From assembly GCF_022919115.1 (NCBI RefSeq), contig NZ_CP095072.1:124001-188000 (forward strand): DNA of 64,000 nucleotides, given 5' to 3'. The notes under the pieces were generated by a model. The model was not told the DNA's origin and searched no databases. It saw only the letters and a program-made list of their open reading frames with translations. Position numbers and translations under genes: made by a program. This stretch comes from Gracilibacillus caseinilyticus (lineage in GTDB: Bacteria > Bacillota > Bacilli > Bacillales > Amphibacillaceae). The number at the start of each line of letters is the position of its first letter. The first letter of the stretch is position 1. Positions 28,262-38,417 of the stretch are shown piece by piece.

Positions 28262-30319
28262 TTAAGACATTTTTATTCTTCTATATATGAAAATTGCTAC
28301 ACCAAGCATCATTAAAATCCCGCCAATCAAAATCAACCTATTCATATTGGTTGCCGTGTCTGGCAGTCGCTCACCAGATTCTTTGTTAGTATCTTCCTCT
28401 GAATTGGATTCCGTGACGCTATCATCAGAGAGTTCTTGTTGAGTTTCTTCTTCCGAATCTTGACTATTCTCTTCTGTTTCCGAACCGGTATTGTCTGTTG
28501 GATCGTTTCCTCCGTTCTTACTTGCGTTGTCTGAATTTTTTTCAGAATTGTTATTATCATTGCCAGAATTGTTATTATCATTGCCAGAATTGTCTTCGTC
28601 TGTACCCTCTTCTGCATCTTCCTCATTCTCGTCAGGCTGCTCTGGATCCTCTCCGAGTAAATCCGTAATTCGCCCTTCCACCTCTGGAGCAACCTTACCA
28701 TTTAAATCATCTATCATATACTCGCGTAATTGTTCCCAGTCAATTTCACCAATATCTCTGACGCGCCCTTCATTGTAAGCTTGGGCAAATACTTCAAAAC
28801 CGTCTCCACCTTTACCAGTAAAATTATTCGTCGTTACTAAATAAGTCTGACCGGCTTTGATTTCCTGATACTTCCCATCGATTTCCACTTCCATCTTCAC
28901 AATGCGAGACCCGGGTTCCTGGGTACTGTCATAACTAACTTTCATACCGGCAACTTGCAGGAATCCGCCGCTTTCTTTAGGAGCCTGACGAACACTGTGC
29001 TCTAAGATTTTCTTAATTTCTCCACCTGTTAGTTCAGTAACCACTGGATCATTGCCGAACGGTAACACCGCAATTACTTCACCAACCGTAATCGGACCTT
29101 GATCAATGGCGGCACGGATACCACCACCATTTTGCATCGCAACCACGACATCTGGTTCTTTTTCCTGCGCTTTTGAAAGCATGGCATCGGTTATTAAATT
29201 ACCTAATGCTGTTTCATTCGCACGCACGCTGACATCACTATCACTGAGACGCGGATTTGGAATAGACTCTATAGCAACAGCACCTGTCTCCTGATTGGCT
29301 AATGCATCGACCTCATCTTTGTATGAGGTGAGTACTTCTTCCGCTTCAGGATCGGCTTCTTTTTCATTTACATCGATTAATTGACCACCATAGTCAACAA
29401 CTGTTCCATTCTCATCAAATGACACATCTAATGTCCCAAGCATTTGCGCATACTGATAAGCTTGAACAATAACAGTTGGATCTTTCTCAGCACCATTTTT
29501 ATCTGTCGAAACGATGTCTGGCTCGTCCAATCTTGTATGGGAGTGTCCACCGACAATAATATCAATACCATCAACGACAGTTGCCAGTTGCACATCATTG
29601 CCCATGTTCGGATTACTGTTATAACCAAGATGATTGACTGCAATAATTTTATTGACACCTTGCTCTTCAAAGGCAGCAACCGCCCGCTGTGCTTCTTCCA
29701 TATAGTTTAAAAACTTTACATTAACCGGGCTTGATATATTTGCCGTATCTTCCGTTGTTAAGCCGAAGATTCCTACTTTTTCGCCGTTAATTTCTTTTAT
29801 AATACCATTATACACGGATCCATTTTCTGGTGACTCCGCAAATTTTTGATCATTTATGTAACTGTTCATAAACGAATCTCCTGAAAAATCAACATTTGTC
29901 CCAAGCAAAGGGAAGTCTGCTGCTGCTACGAATTTTGATAAAGACTCATGCCCATTTTCACCAGAACCGAGATCAAACTCATGATTACCAAAAACCATGG
30001 CATCGAAATCCATCATATTTAATAATGCTAAATCAGCTTGTCCTTTAAACTGGCTAAAATACAAGGTTCCTGAGAAAACATCGCCGGCATGGAATAACAA
30101 TGCTTCCGGATTTTCTGCACGCACTTCCTTTATTGCCGTTAACATCTTTGGTAATGGTTCTACATGTGCATGGGTGTCATTCATATGCATAAGTGTTAAC
30201 GAATAATTCTCATTATCATCTTCGGCAGCAAACATACTTACAGGTAACACGAGCGCTAATACGACAATTGCCATCACATACAACTTCAAAGAAAAAATGG
30301 TCAGTCTAGAGCTAAACAT
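28262..30319 (-). CDS. Cell-wall-anchored 5'-nucleotidase / cyclic nucleotide phosphodiesterase
   Basis: Exported metallophosphoesterase removing phosphate from extracellular nucleotides. After a signal peptide (about 1-32) comes the metallophosphatase domain with HMNDTHAH, HAGDVFSG and GNHEFDLG, then VNHLGYN and GGHSHTRL. The 5'-nucleotidase C-terminal domain has QNGGGIRA and the substrate-clamp segment FTGKGGDGFEVF. A Ser/Asn/Asp/Glu-rich linker containing a short internal repeat leads to LPDTATN, a membrane helix and RRIK. It resembles B. subtilis YfkN, a sortase D substrate, but with one catalytic unit. Second of two ATGs chosen (30319) because AGGAGG is then eight bases away; 685 residues. 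The sorting motif LPDTATN is identical to that of the PL10 lyase. Confidence 0.92.
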   Translation of the reverse strand: MFSSRLTIFSLKLYVMAIVVLALVLPVSMFAAEDDNENYSLTLMHMNDTHAHVEPLPKMLTAIKEVRAENPEALLFHAGDVFSGTLYFSQFKGQADLALLNMMDFDAMVFGNHEFDLGSGENGHESLSKFVAAADFPLLGTNVDFSGDSFMNSYINDQKFAESPENGSVYNGIIKEINGEKVGIFGLTTEDTANISSPVNVKFLNYMEEAQRAVAAFEEQGVNKIIAVNHLGYNSNPNMGNDVQLATVVDGIDIIVGGHSHTRLDEPDIVSTDKNGAEKDPTVIVQAYQYAQMLGTLDVSFDENGTVVDYGGQLIDVNEKEADPEAEEVLTSYKDEVDALANQETGAVAIESIPNPRLSDSDVSVRANETALGNLITDAMLSKAQEKEPDVVVAMQNGGGIRAAIDQGPITVGEVIAVLPFGNDPVVTELTGGEIKKILEHSVRQAPKESGGFLQVAGMKVSYDSTQEPGSRIVKMEVEIDGKYQEIKAGQTYLVTTNNFTGKGGDGFEVFAQAYNEGRVRDIGEIDWEQLREYMIDDLNGKVAPEVEGRITDLLGEDPEQPDENEEDAEEGTDEDNSGNDNNNSGNDNNNSEKNSDNASKNGGNDPTDNTGSETEENSQDSEEETQQELSDDSVTESNSEEDTNKESGERLPDTATNMNRLILIGGILMMLGVAIFIYRRIKMS

Positions 30320-30517
30320 TATCATTGCCTCCTAAATAATTTTTTTAAATAGAAGTAAGTCGTGATAGTGTGCTATGCTATCATCCTACAATAATCCTCC
30401 TTTTTTTACCATCTTCTTTCATTTTAAAAATAATTTATTAAACGATAATGACACGCTCGTAAAATACTTGTAAATTTTTGCAGAAAATCCCCCTCTGTAA
30501 TATCTAGAATTCTATAG

Positions 30518-30600
30518 CTGCTAGTAATACGAATTATGTTAACAGCATAGTGGTAATTTTGAAATTATTCGGGTGATTGATCGGTATGTATAAGCTATCA
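30518..30600. repeat. Dispersed repeat family, half copy C
   Basis: TAATACGAATTATGTTAA and ATAGTGGTAATTTTGAAAT match the terminal part of copies A and E. No opposite end was found. The surrounding gap 30326-30723 otherwise holds only AT-rich sequence. Confidence 0.45.
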
Positions 30601-30723
30601 GAAATGTTACCATCATACTCCTTTTAAATTATAATGCTAAGAACCACTGCTATTTACTGTGTTTAACGTTTATTGGCATCCAGCTCTTTACACTCTTCAG
30701 CAAATTACCCTATTGACAGAAAA

Positions 30724-30750
30724 GGGACAAGAGAACCGTCCTCTTGTCCC
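30724..30750 (-). terminator. Terminator of the Bce-type transporter genes
   Basis: Perfect 10-bp stem GGGACAAGAG/CTCTTGTCCC, then UUUUCU on the minus strand, eight bases from the permease stop. Confidence 0.85.
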
Positions 30751-30757
30751 GAATTTC

Positions 30758-32653
30758 TTATAAAATGGCACTTTTCACTTGTTTGATATAGAAATATCGC
30801 ACTAGCAAAAAATAGATGATTTGAATGACAGCGAAGCTTCCCAACACGAGCGAAGATTCTGCTGTTAAGTTGTAATCGAATAGATGAGATAAAGCGGTTA
30901 GTGCTACAGCACCGTGAACCAAAGCGATAATTATTGGTGAGAAGAATAGTAATGCAATCTGCCGGTGCACCACTTTTTTTAACTCAGATTCTTTCAAACC
31001 AATCTTTGCAATAGCACGGAACTTGCGCTTTTCCTCATCCAAATCAGTAAATAGGCGGAAGTAAAGGAAGCTACCGGCGGAAACAAAAAAGACAATTCCA
31101 ATAAACAAACCAATAAATAAAATCGGCCCATATGCTTTATTAATTTGATAAAGCGTATAATCATTGGCATATGCTTTATGTGGCAATTGTTCGTTTAATT
31201 TTCTTCCTGCTTCGAGTATTTGATCCTCTTGTCCTTCTTTTGCTTCCCATACAATACTCAAGTCGGTTCTCAATGGTGATCCTAGCCGGTCGTACGCCTT
31301 GTCATTTACCACATAGTAACCATTTAATTCAGAAAATATCTCTGAATGCACTACTTCTTCAGGTTGGATTTCCTGTCCAATATCCATTTGAATACTAGAG
31401 GCCATCAGCTTTTCACTTGCTTTCGGCCCTTGAGTCAGCATCGCAGCACTCTGTTCCACTACAATTGCCTCGTTTTCATCTGGATGTACTTCCTTCTCTC
31501 CAATTAAGGCAGCAAAGCGATTATAGTCAGAAGCACGAGTAATCAATACGCCATTGCTCATTTCTGATGTTTCAAAATAACGTAACTCAGCTGATTCCAT
31601 CTTAGCCTCTACATCTTCTTCCTTCAGAATAGCATTAATCGTATGAATATCCTTCTCGATCACTTCTTCACTATCATCCTCCCAAGGTAAATATTCTATG
31701 GTATATGGATTAGCATCCTTTACACCTTTCGTGAGATAGGATTGAAATCCATATAGCGTACCAATCGCACTAAAAGCCACCGTTGAGATAATAGCCACTA
31801 AGAAAAATGTCCTTGCATTATCCTTCATTCGAAATGACAAGTCAGAGAATAACAGCATATTTGTTTTCCGCCAGAAAATAAGTTGATTCCCTTTTAAAAG
31901 ACGGATTATAAAAACACTTAATTGCGTAAATAAAAGATACGTTCCAAGTGTGACAACTAAAATAACAGGAATCATTGCAAAAACAACAGTAGCACCCTTT
32001 ACGTAAAGAGCAGTTCCATAGCCAGCAATAAGTAACAATGCTGCTAGAATGGACAGGAGCACAGAAGCTTTCGGTTCTCCCTTGGATTGTTTATCTCCTT
32101 TAATTAAATCAATTAATTTATTAGTACGAAGAATAAACGAAACAAATACCGATATACAGAAAAATAATAAGATAAAGCTCAGAAACGTCACTAAGATAGC
32201 CAGAGAAGGAAAATAAAAATCAAGTGATTCATTAATTATTAATACATTCTCCGCAATTAATAAAATCACTTTTGCAAATAGTAAACCAGTCAAGATACCT
32301 CCGACTGTCGCAAAAAAACCTATTAAGATATTTTCCAAAAATACCATTAGTCGAATTTGTCTGTCGGAAGCTCCCAGCATCATTAATAAGCCAAATTCTT
32401 TCTTTCTGGATTGTAAAAAAGAACTCATTGAATAGAGGACAAAAAAGAAAGAAAACACATAAATGATTCCACCAGAAACAGCCATGCCAAATAAAGCATT
32501 TTGATTGATCGAACCACCTGTAAACGCTGGATGAAACGCGAATATGGCAAAAGTGAAAAATACCATCACCGTGAACATACTACTAAGGAAGTAAGCAATA
32601 TACATTCGTTTATTACGAAGTACATTATTAAACGCGAACTGACGAAAAGTCAT
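30758..32653 (-). CDS. Bce-type (peptide resistance) ABC permease
   Basis: A 631-residue FtsX-like permease with ten helices and a large extracellular domain (about residues 290-500) between helices 7 and 8, the architecture of BceB/YxdM/PsdB. These act with their ATPase as both sensor and detoxifier of cell-wall-active peptide antibiotics. N-terminus MTFRQFAFNNVLRNKR and the segment SRKKEFGLLMMLGAS are typical. Start at 32653: the preceding ATG at 32659 is too close to GGGAGG. Overlaps the ATPase gene by 26 bp. Closest B. subtilis system may be YxdLM by size, but peptide specificity cannot be read. Confidence 0.9.
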   Translation of the reverse strand: MTFRQFAFNNVLRNKRMYIAYFLSSMFTVMVFFTFAIFAFHPAFTGGSINQNALFGMAVSGGIIYVFSFFFVLYSMSSFLQSRKKEFGLLMMLGASDRQIRLMVFLENILIGFFATVGGILTGLLFAKVILLIAENVLIINESLDFYFPSLAILVTFLSFILLFFCISVFVSFILRTNKLIDLIKGDKQSKGEPKASVLLSILAALLLIAGYGTALYVKGATVVFAMIPVILVVTLGTYLLFTQLSVFIIRLLKGNQLIFWRKTNMLLFSDLSFRMKDNARTFFLVAIISTVAFSAIGTLYGFQSYLTKGVKDANPYTIEYLPWEDDSEEVIEKDIHTINAILKEEDVEAKMESAELRYFETSEMSNGVLITRASDYNRFAALIGEKEVHPDENEAIVVEQSAAMLTQGPKASEKLMASSIQMDIGQEIQPEEVVHSEIFSELNGYYVVNDKAYDRLGSPLRTDLSIVWEAKEGQEDQILEAGRKLNEQLPHKAYANDYTLYQINKAYGPILFIGLFIGIVFFVSAGSFLYFRLFTDLDEEKRKFRAIAKIGLKESELKKVVHRQIALLFFSPIIIALVHGAVALTALSHLFDYNLTAESSLVLGSFAVIQIIYFLLVRYFYIKQVKSAIL

Positions 32654-33392
32654 TGCCATCGCCTCCCATCAAGGAAAGCATGTCTATTATTTTCTGAAAA
32701 AATGCTTGTCTGCTCTCCCCACGGTGAATTTCGGAATGTAACTTGCCATCTCGGATAAAAATAACTCGATCTGAATAGCTTGCCGCTTGCGGATCATGTG
32801 TCACCATCAATAAGCTTGCTTTTTCCTGCTCATTGATCGATACCAACATCTTCATCACATCTTTTGATGCTTTGGAATCCAGGTTTCCTGTTGGCTCATC
32901 TGCTAACAGTAACTTAGGCTGATGTATCATTGCCCGGGCAATAGCAGCTCGCTGTGCCTGGCCACCAGATATTTCGGATGTCCGTTTACTCATGATTGAA
33001 GAAATACCAAGATTTTCAGCAATTTTAGATGCCTTTTCTTTCATCTCTTTAACATTAGTACCATCTAACGTCAGTGGCAGTACAATATTTTCTTCAACGG
33101 TCAATGTATGCAATAAATTGAAATCCTGAAAAATAAAGCCCAATTCATTTCTACGGAATTTAGCTAAATCATTTTTCTTCAGATTATGAGGATTTTTCTC
33201 TTCGATTTCTACTGTTCCTGTAGTCGGTGAATCGTTTGTAGAGATAATATTTAGCAAAGTCGTTTTACCACTTCCGGATGGACCCATAATCGCGACAAAT
33301 TCACCCTTTTCAATTTCTAAATCAATATCAGTAAGGGCACGGTAAGCTACTTTACCATCGTAAACCTTACTTACTTTTGTAAGTTTAAGCAT
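32628..33392 (-). CDS. Bce-type ABC ATP-binding protein
   Basis: A 254-residue ATPase of the LolD/MacB-like group: Walker A GPSGSGKTT, Q-loop FIFQDFNLL, signature ISGGQAQR, Walker B LLLADEPTGNLD and switch VTHDPQ. ATG at 33392 with AAGGAG seven bases upstream; the ATG six bases earlier abuts the RBS. Works with the adjacent permease and, as in B. subtilis, probably in a complex with the histidine kinase. Confidence 0.93.
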   Translation of the reverse strand: MLKLTKVSKVYDGKVAYRALTDIDLEIEKGEFVAIMGPSGSGKTTLLNIISTNDSPTTGTVEIEEKNPHNLKKNDLAKFRRNELGFIFQDFNLLHTLTVEENIVLPLTLDGTNVKEMKEKASKIAENLGISSIMSKRTSEISGGQAQRAAIARAMIHQPKLLLADEPTGNLDSKASKDVMKMLVSINEQEKASLLMVTHDPQAASYSDRVIFIRDGKLHSEIHRGESRQAFFQKIIDMLSLMGGDGNDFSSVRV

Positions 33393-33472
33393 AATCATTC
33401 TCCTTTCAAAACTTATAGTAAAAGTATAGCCAAGTCTTTACCTTTTAACTATCGATTATGCTTTCACGAATC

Positions 33473-34474
33473 TTACAGTGATGTAAGGTTTTGTGTTTTG
33501 GAAAAAATGATTCGAATGGTTGTACCTTTACCAACTGTTGATTCCAATTCGAGGCGATGATCCAATCTATCTGCAACTTCTTTTACTAGATATAGTCCCA
33601 TACCTGTTGATTCCCGATATTCACGCCCATTTTCACCAGTATAAAACTTGTTAAAAACACGCTTTTGATCCGCAATCGGGATACCGATTCCAAAATCCTT
33701 TACCTCCAGGACCGCTTCTCCTAAATTTTCATAAAGTGAAATCTCCGTTTGATTTGCTTTTCCAGTAGTATATTTAACAGCGTTATGTACTAGTTGCGTT
33801 ATCAGAAAAAAAAGCCATTTTTCATCGCTCTCCACTGTTATTCCTGGTTTCTTTTCCTTTAATTGTGGATACACTTCATTTCGAATATAGAAACGCCTGT
33901 TTTCACCGTTCACTTCATGTACCAGTTTGGATAACATGACAGGCTTAATCTGAAAATCTTCTGAAATGGTTCGGAGCCTTGCTATATAGAGGACCGTATT
34001 CAACCCATTTCGCATTCGATCTGTTTCTTCACGAATACTGGATGATTCTGGCTCATCTAGTGATTGTGCAGTTAGTTCAATCACTGAAAGTGGCGTCTTC
34101 ATTTGATGAACCCAACGATCCATAAATAACAAATGCTCATCCTGTCTCTCCTCCGCTTTTTGCAGTTCTTCCTGATAGTGACGATATTGCGAGATCAGTA
34201 ATTGGTCGAGTGCTTTTGAAATTGGTGTATATTCGGTTGTCTTAAGCGAGTCCTCTAGAGATACCATTGGATGTTGCAGCTTTTGGTAAACATTTTTTCT
34301 ACTTGCATATCGATAAGCTAGTACGGCTGCTGTCAATATGATGGATAAAAAAACAGCGTAAATACTCACCTTAAAATCTCGATAGCCGTCTAAAAAAAAG
34401 AGTATAGAGATCAATACAGACTGGCTTATCTGAACCACTATCAATAACAAATGTTCACGAAGAAATAATTTCAT
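33473..34474 (-). CDS. Bce-type intramembrane-sensing histidine kinase
   Basis: A 333-residue kinase with two N-terminal helices (about 10-29 and 38-56) joined by a very short extracellular turn, so it cannot bind a ligand itself. H-box WVHQMKTPLS gives phospho-His123; N-box HNAVKYT, G1 DFGIGIP and G2 STGMGLYL follow. Kinases of this group read the flux of the partner ABC transporter. Start overlaps the regulator stop in ATGA; 80 bp precede the transporter genes, leaving room for a separate target promoter. Confidence 0.92.
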   Translation of the reverse strand: MKLFLREHLLLIVVQISQSVLISILFFLDGYRDFKVSIYAVFLSIILTAAVLAYRYASRKNVYQKLQHPMVSLEDSLKTTEYTPISKALDQLLISQYRHYQEELQKAEERQDEHLLFMDRWVHQMKTPLSVIELTAQSLDEPESSSIREETDRMRNGLNTVLYIARLRTISEDFQIKPVMLSKLVHEVNGENRRFYIRNEVYPQLKEKKPGITVESDEKWLFFLITQLVHNAVKYTTGKANQTEISLYENLGEAVLEVKDFGIGIPIADQKRVFNKFYTGENGREYRESTGMGLYLVKEVADRLDHRLELESTVGKGTTIRIIFSKTQNLTSL

Positions 34475-35175
34475 GCTTCTTCCTCATTCCATGTAATTCG
34501 AAGGCGATATCCTGCCCCTCTAACCGTTTCGACAGCATCTTCAATTCCTAGCTCTTCAAATTTTTTCCTTACACGAGCAATGTTCACATTCAAGGTATTC
34601 TCATCAACATATGATTGAGCATCCCATATTTTTTCCAATAAATCCTGCCTGCCAGCAATACGTGGATATCGCTCCAACAGGCTTTCCATAATGTCGGTTT
34701 CGTTTTTAGTTAAGAGGGCCACTTCATTTTTAAACCTCAGTTCTAATCGTTCCGGATACAAACTCAATCCATCTTGAGTAAGTACCCTTTCCTCTACCTT
34801 AGCCGCATATTCCCCATAAGCCCGTCGTAGCTGACTTCTAATTTTCGCCATCACAATATCAGGATGAAATGGCTTAGTAATAAAATCATCTCCTCCATTA
34901 TCTAACGCCATGACTTGATCCATTTCACCTGTTCGCGCCGAAATAAAAATCACCGGACAAATCGACTCTTTTCTAATTTGCCGGCACCAATAATACCCGT
35001 CATAACTTGGCAGATTGATATCCAGTAACAGCAGCTTTGGCTGTACTTCGCGAAAGGTGGCCAGAATATGATGAAAATCCTTGGCAATCATTACTTGATA
35101 GCCGTATTTCTCTATATAAGAAGATAAATATTCTGCGATTTTGATATCATCTTCCACAATCATAATTTTTTCCAT
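34471..35175 (-). CDS. Bce-type response regulator (OmpR family)
   Basis: A 234-residue regulator: receiver domain with acidic pair EDD (8-10), phospho-Asp52 in LLLDINLPSYDG and KPFHPD. The winged-helix domain has LTKNETDIMESLL and VRGAGYRL. It should activate the downstream ABC genes when the kinase senses a peptide. First gene of the regulator-kinase pair. I see no certain binding site in the 33393-33472 gap. Confidence 0.92.
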   Translation of the reverse strand: MEKIMIVEDDIKIAEYLSSYIEKYGYQVMIAKDFHHILATFREVQPKLLLLDINLPSYDGYYWCRQIRKESICPVIFISARTGEMDQVMALDNGGDDFITKPFHPDIVMAKIRSQLRRAYGEYAAKVEERVLTQDGLSLYPERLELRFKNEVALLTKNETDIMESLLERYPRIAGRQDLLEKIWDAQSYVDENTLNVNIARVRKKFEELGIEDAVETVRGAGYRLRITWNEEEA

Positions 35176-35280
35176 GTCTGGTGTCTCCTAGCACATTAAT
35201 TGATTTACGTTTAATATAACATATCCATTTCGTTTGAGACCATTTAACTGATCCGTTCATTCCTAAAATAGAGGGGGAAT

Positions 35281-35328
35281 GTGTGACTAGGACAATCAAG
35301 ATGTACATATTGATTGTCCTAGTTACAC
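35281..35328. repeat. Near-perfect 48-bp palindrome
   Basis: Arms 35281-35298 and 35311-35328 pair at 17 of 18 positions (core CTAGGACAATCA/TGATTGTCCTAG) around a 12-nt centre that contains ATGTACAT. No T-tract follows. Lies 106 bp upstream of the response regulator gene. A diverged version sits at 16258. The rest of 35329-35600 has no supported gene. Confidence 0.6.
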
Positions 35329-35607
35329 GTAATAGAAGTGGAAGAAAACTAAGAAGTGCTTAAAGGGGGAGTGAGATTGTCCGATGGAGCTCTCTTTCGA
35401 TCAACTCAGTATTGAATTGAAGCTGAATTAGCCGATTGGATCGTTCTATTGCCCAAAGCATTTGGAAACAGAATCAAAAGGTTTTGACAATCGCCCCTGA
35501 GTAAATAACTTTGTGGAGTAGAAGGTGGAAATTATATAATCTTACCGTATCGTTTTAACAATTGTTTGTAAACATCCGCTGTTTTAGTCTTTACTTCATA
35601 AGAAAAA

Positions 35608-35649
35608 AGCCGAACATAACATGCATGAAAATCCGTGTTACGTTCGGCT
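35608..35649 (-). terminator. Terminator of the first BCCT gene
   Basis: AGCCGAACATAAC pairs with GTTACGTTCGGCT (one G-U), followed by U6 on the minus strand. A second perfect hairpin, CTGTGACTAAA with its complement (35654-35680), lies between it and the stop codon. Confidence 0.85.
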
Positions 35650-35682
35650 GTTACTGTGACTAAAAATTATTTAGTCACAGGC

Positions 35683-37221
35683 TTATTTTTTCTTAATGAT
35701 ATTTTGTTCTTTCGCCATTTTTTTCGCTATGATTGGTGCATCCCAGAGTGATGGCAGCAGGAGTAATGATACCGGTGCTGCAGTTACAACGATAAAGTTT
35801 TGCAGCATACCGACTGTTTCCTCTCCGATCGCTAATAACGATACCCCAACAACGCCAAACATAAGCGCCCAAAACACACGAGTAATACGATTAGGTTCAT
35901 CCGTACCACTTAATGTCACCGCAACGGTATAGGACATGGAATCAGCAGTGGTAGCTACGAATACAACTGATACAATAATAAATCCAATCGCAAATGCAGT
36001 TCCCAATGGAATTTGATTCATGATAGCCATCACCGTAGCGGGCATTCCACTTTCAATAAGTGCAGTCGATACAGAACCCGGGTTTTCCAGTTCAGAAAAA
36101 ATTCCTGTACCACCGACAACAGTGAACCAAATGTTACTAACAATTGGCGCGATAATAGCAACAGCAATAATCAATTCTCGTATTGTTCTTCCTCGCGATA
36201 TTTTACTGATAAACATCGCCATCATTGGGCCGTAGCCAATAAACCATCCCCAGAAAAAGATGGTCCACGATCCCAGCCAAGCCTGGTCTACCCGATATAA
36301 ACTCATAGACAAAAAGTTTTGCAGGTGAAAGGCTTCTGCGCCAAGAAATAAATCTATGATAAACAACGATGGTCCAAGAATGAACATGGCAATCATTAAC
36401 ATGACAACCAGACTGACATTCACTCGGCTAAGCCATTGAATACCTCGTTTCACACCAGTCGCTGCCGAAATAGAAGCAATCACAGCTAAAAAGATAATAA
36501 TGATAGACTGGGTAATAAACGTATTCGGAATATCAAATACTGCTTCCAGTCCATAGCCGACTTGAAGACCTAAAAAGCCTATTGGTCCAATAGTTCCCGC
36601 TGCTGTCGCTACGATCGAAACAATATCAGCCAATGAGCCAATAAAACTGTTTTTAAATATTCTCTCACCGAACATTGGGTATAAAAAGGTTCGTGGCTTT
36701 AGAGGGTGACCTTTGTGATAATGGGCATACATAAGCACGATCGTCGTTAACGTACCCAAACATGCCCATGCTGAGAAGCCCCAGTGTAAATAACTTTGTG
36801 CCATTGCAGGTATTGCGGATTCTATCGTTCCTTTTTCGATACCTGTAAATAGCGGAGGTGTCGTCACATAATGATACATTGGTCCTGCCGCGGCCCAAAA
36901 AACTCCCCCACTAGCTAAAAGTGTACACAGAATCATGGAAATCCAGCGAAAATTTCCGATTTCTGGTCGATCAATTTTACCAAGTCGTACTCTTCCATAT
37001 TTACTAAACGCTAATATTAATCCAATAATAAACATGACAAGCAATAATACTTGCCAATATGCTCCGAAATACTTTGCTGTAAAAGAGAATGAATCATTGA
37101 TCAGCTGTCCCACTAATTTATCATCAACAAGCGATGCGATGACAAATAGAATAAGCAGTCCTCCACTTATACTAAATGCGATCCAATCCAAACTCTTCTT
37201 CTTCCTCGTATAGTCATCCAT
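35683..37221 (-). CDS. BCCT-family transporter, paralogue 1
   Basis: A 512-residue carrier of the betaine/carnitine/choline family with 12 helices, probably importing an osmoprotectant with sodium. Family signature WTIFFWGWFIGYGP then SRGRTIREL. Compared with the usual WAWWISWAP, the aromatic box reads W-F-x-x-Y, so a trimethylammonium ligand other than glycine betaine is possible. The second of two ATGs gives six-base RBS spacing and equals the paralogue at 43134-44672 in length. Monocistronic with its own terminator. Confidence 0.88.
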   Translation of the reverse strand: MDDYTRKKKSLDWIAFSISGGLLILFVIASLVDDKLVGQLINDSFSFTAKYFGAYWQVLLLVMFIIGLILAFSKYGRVRLGKIDRPEIGNFRWISMILCTLLASGGVFWAAAGPMYHYVTTPPLFTGIEKGTIESAIPAMAQSYLHWGFSAWACLGTLTTIVLMYAHYHKGHPLKPRTFLYPMFGERIFKNSFIGSLADIVSIVATAAGTIGPIGFLGLQVGYGLEAVFDIPNTFITQSIIIIFLAVIASISAATGVKRGIQWLSRVNVSLVVMLMIAMFILGPSLFIIDLFLGAEAFHLQNFLSMSLYRVDQAWLGSWTIFFWGWFIGYGPMMAMFISKISRGRTIRELIIAVAIIAPIVSNIWFTVVGGTGIFSELENPGSVSTALIESGMPATVMAIMNQIPLGTAFAIGFIIVSVVFVATTADSMSYTVAVTLSGTDEPNRITRVFWALMFGVVGVSLLAIGEETVGMLQNFIVVTAAPVSLLLLPSLWDAPIIAKKMAKEQNIIKKK

Positions 37222-37451
37222 CATTTTCCTCCTACAATACTTCCAGATAATCGTTACTTCTATGAACCTTATCCCGCTAGCCTAACCGCAAAATTCCATT
37301 ATTGGAATTAATATTCATACTCTAGAATATTAGCGATAAATTGGTTGCAGATAAAAGCACAGATCATCAATTATAGGATAATGAGGACAATAAGTCAAAA
37401 CACCCTTCGTTCTATCACTGAGTCAATTACACCAAAATATGGAAAGGGTAT

Positions 37452-38417
37452 TTAAGCGTCTTTTTTTGAAAAAAGCGTATATGAAGCATTGAAAATAGCA
37501 ATTAACAAACCAGCGATTGGGAACACAAGCCAGTTAATATGCCATAATCCAAAGACGAAACCGCTAATCAAGAAAAAGATAACAGCTAATGGCATGATGA
37601 TTGAAGCAATCGCTCCGTTTATACGTCCTTCCTTTTCGGCAGCCCTTCTATTAATTGGACGCTCCAGCAGTGTCGTAAAACTACCATGCACCGTACCAAA
37701 ATAAACAAATAGATAAATAGCGAAGGCGACCAATGTCAGCATAACGACCACACCAAAGATAATCAATTGCTCACTCACAGCCATTATAAAAATAAGAATG
37801 GCAGGCGATAAGATGATTAGAGAAACACCGCAAATAAGGGCAGCCACAAATCTTGGATGCTGATTGTTTTTCATCGTTTCTACTTTATAGTGGAGTTCCT
37901 TAGTCAAATCGAAATTCATCTGCTGATTAATATATTTAAATTTATCAAGTTTCAAGCCAGCGTAAATAAACAGACTTACGGCAATGGCAACGAGTATGGT
38001 AAATAGAATAACACCTGTAGTGAGAGCTAGGCTTCTATTCATATAGCCATTCTCAAATAATGCTGTGAAAAAGACTATAGTTGCTGATCCTATAATACAA
38101 AGCAAAACACCGATCCCTATCCATTTAGCTGCTAATCTATTTGTTTCGAGGTATTGATCAACCTCTGTTTCTGTCAGCAGCTGATTTGATCCTGTTTGTT
38201 TCTCCTGGGTAATATCAAAAGCTTCCATAATTTCATCGATATTACCGAACTCAGATATAACAATGCCAACCGCTTCATTTTCTGTCTTTCCATCTTGCTT
38301 TAATTCATGATACTTCTCTTCCATATTAGCCAAGAGCTCATCCCGTAATTGCTTCATTTCCAATGTTTTAGGAAGGGAAGCAAACATATTATCTAAATAA
38401 TTGATAATCGTCTCCAT
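37452..38417 (-). CDS. PadR-linked membrane protein with HAAS/DUF1700-like N-terminus
   Basis: A 321-residue protein. Residues 1-70 (NYLDNMFASLPKT, LRDELLANMEEKYHEL, AVGIVISEFGNIDEIMEAF) form the small helical domain found on membrane proteins encoded with PadR regulators. Six helices follow in three hairpins. Its start overlaps the PadR stop in TGATG. Function unknown; such pairs often respond to envelope stress or drugs. Confidence 0.8.
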   Translation of the reverse strand: METIINYLDNMFASLPKTLEMKQLRDELLANMEEKYHELKQDGKTENEAVGIVISEFGNIDEIMEAFDITQEKQTGSNQLLTETEVDQYLETNRLAAKWIGIGVLLCIIGSATIVFFTALFENGYMNRSLALTTGVILFTILVAIAVSLFIYAGLKLDKFKYINQQMNFDLTKELHYKVETMKNNQHPRFVAALICGVSLIILSPAILIFIMAVSEQLIIFGVVVMLTLVAFAIYLFVYFGTVHGSFTTLLERPINRRAAEKEGRINGAIASIIMPLAVIFFLISGFVFGLWHINWLVFPIAGLLIAIFNASYTLFSKKDA

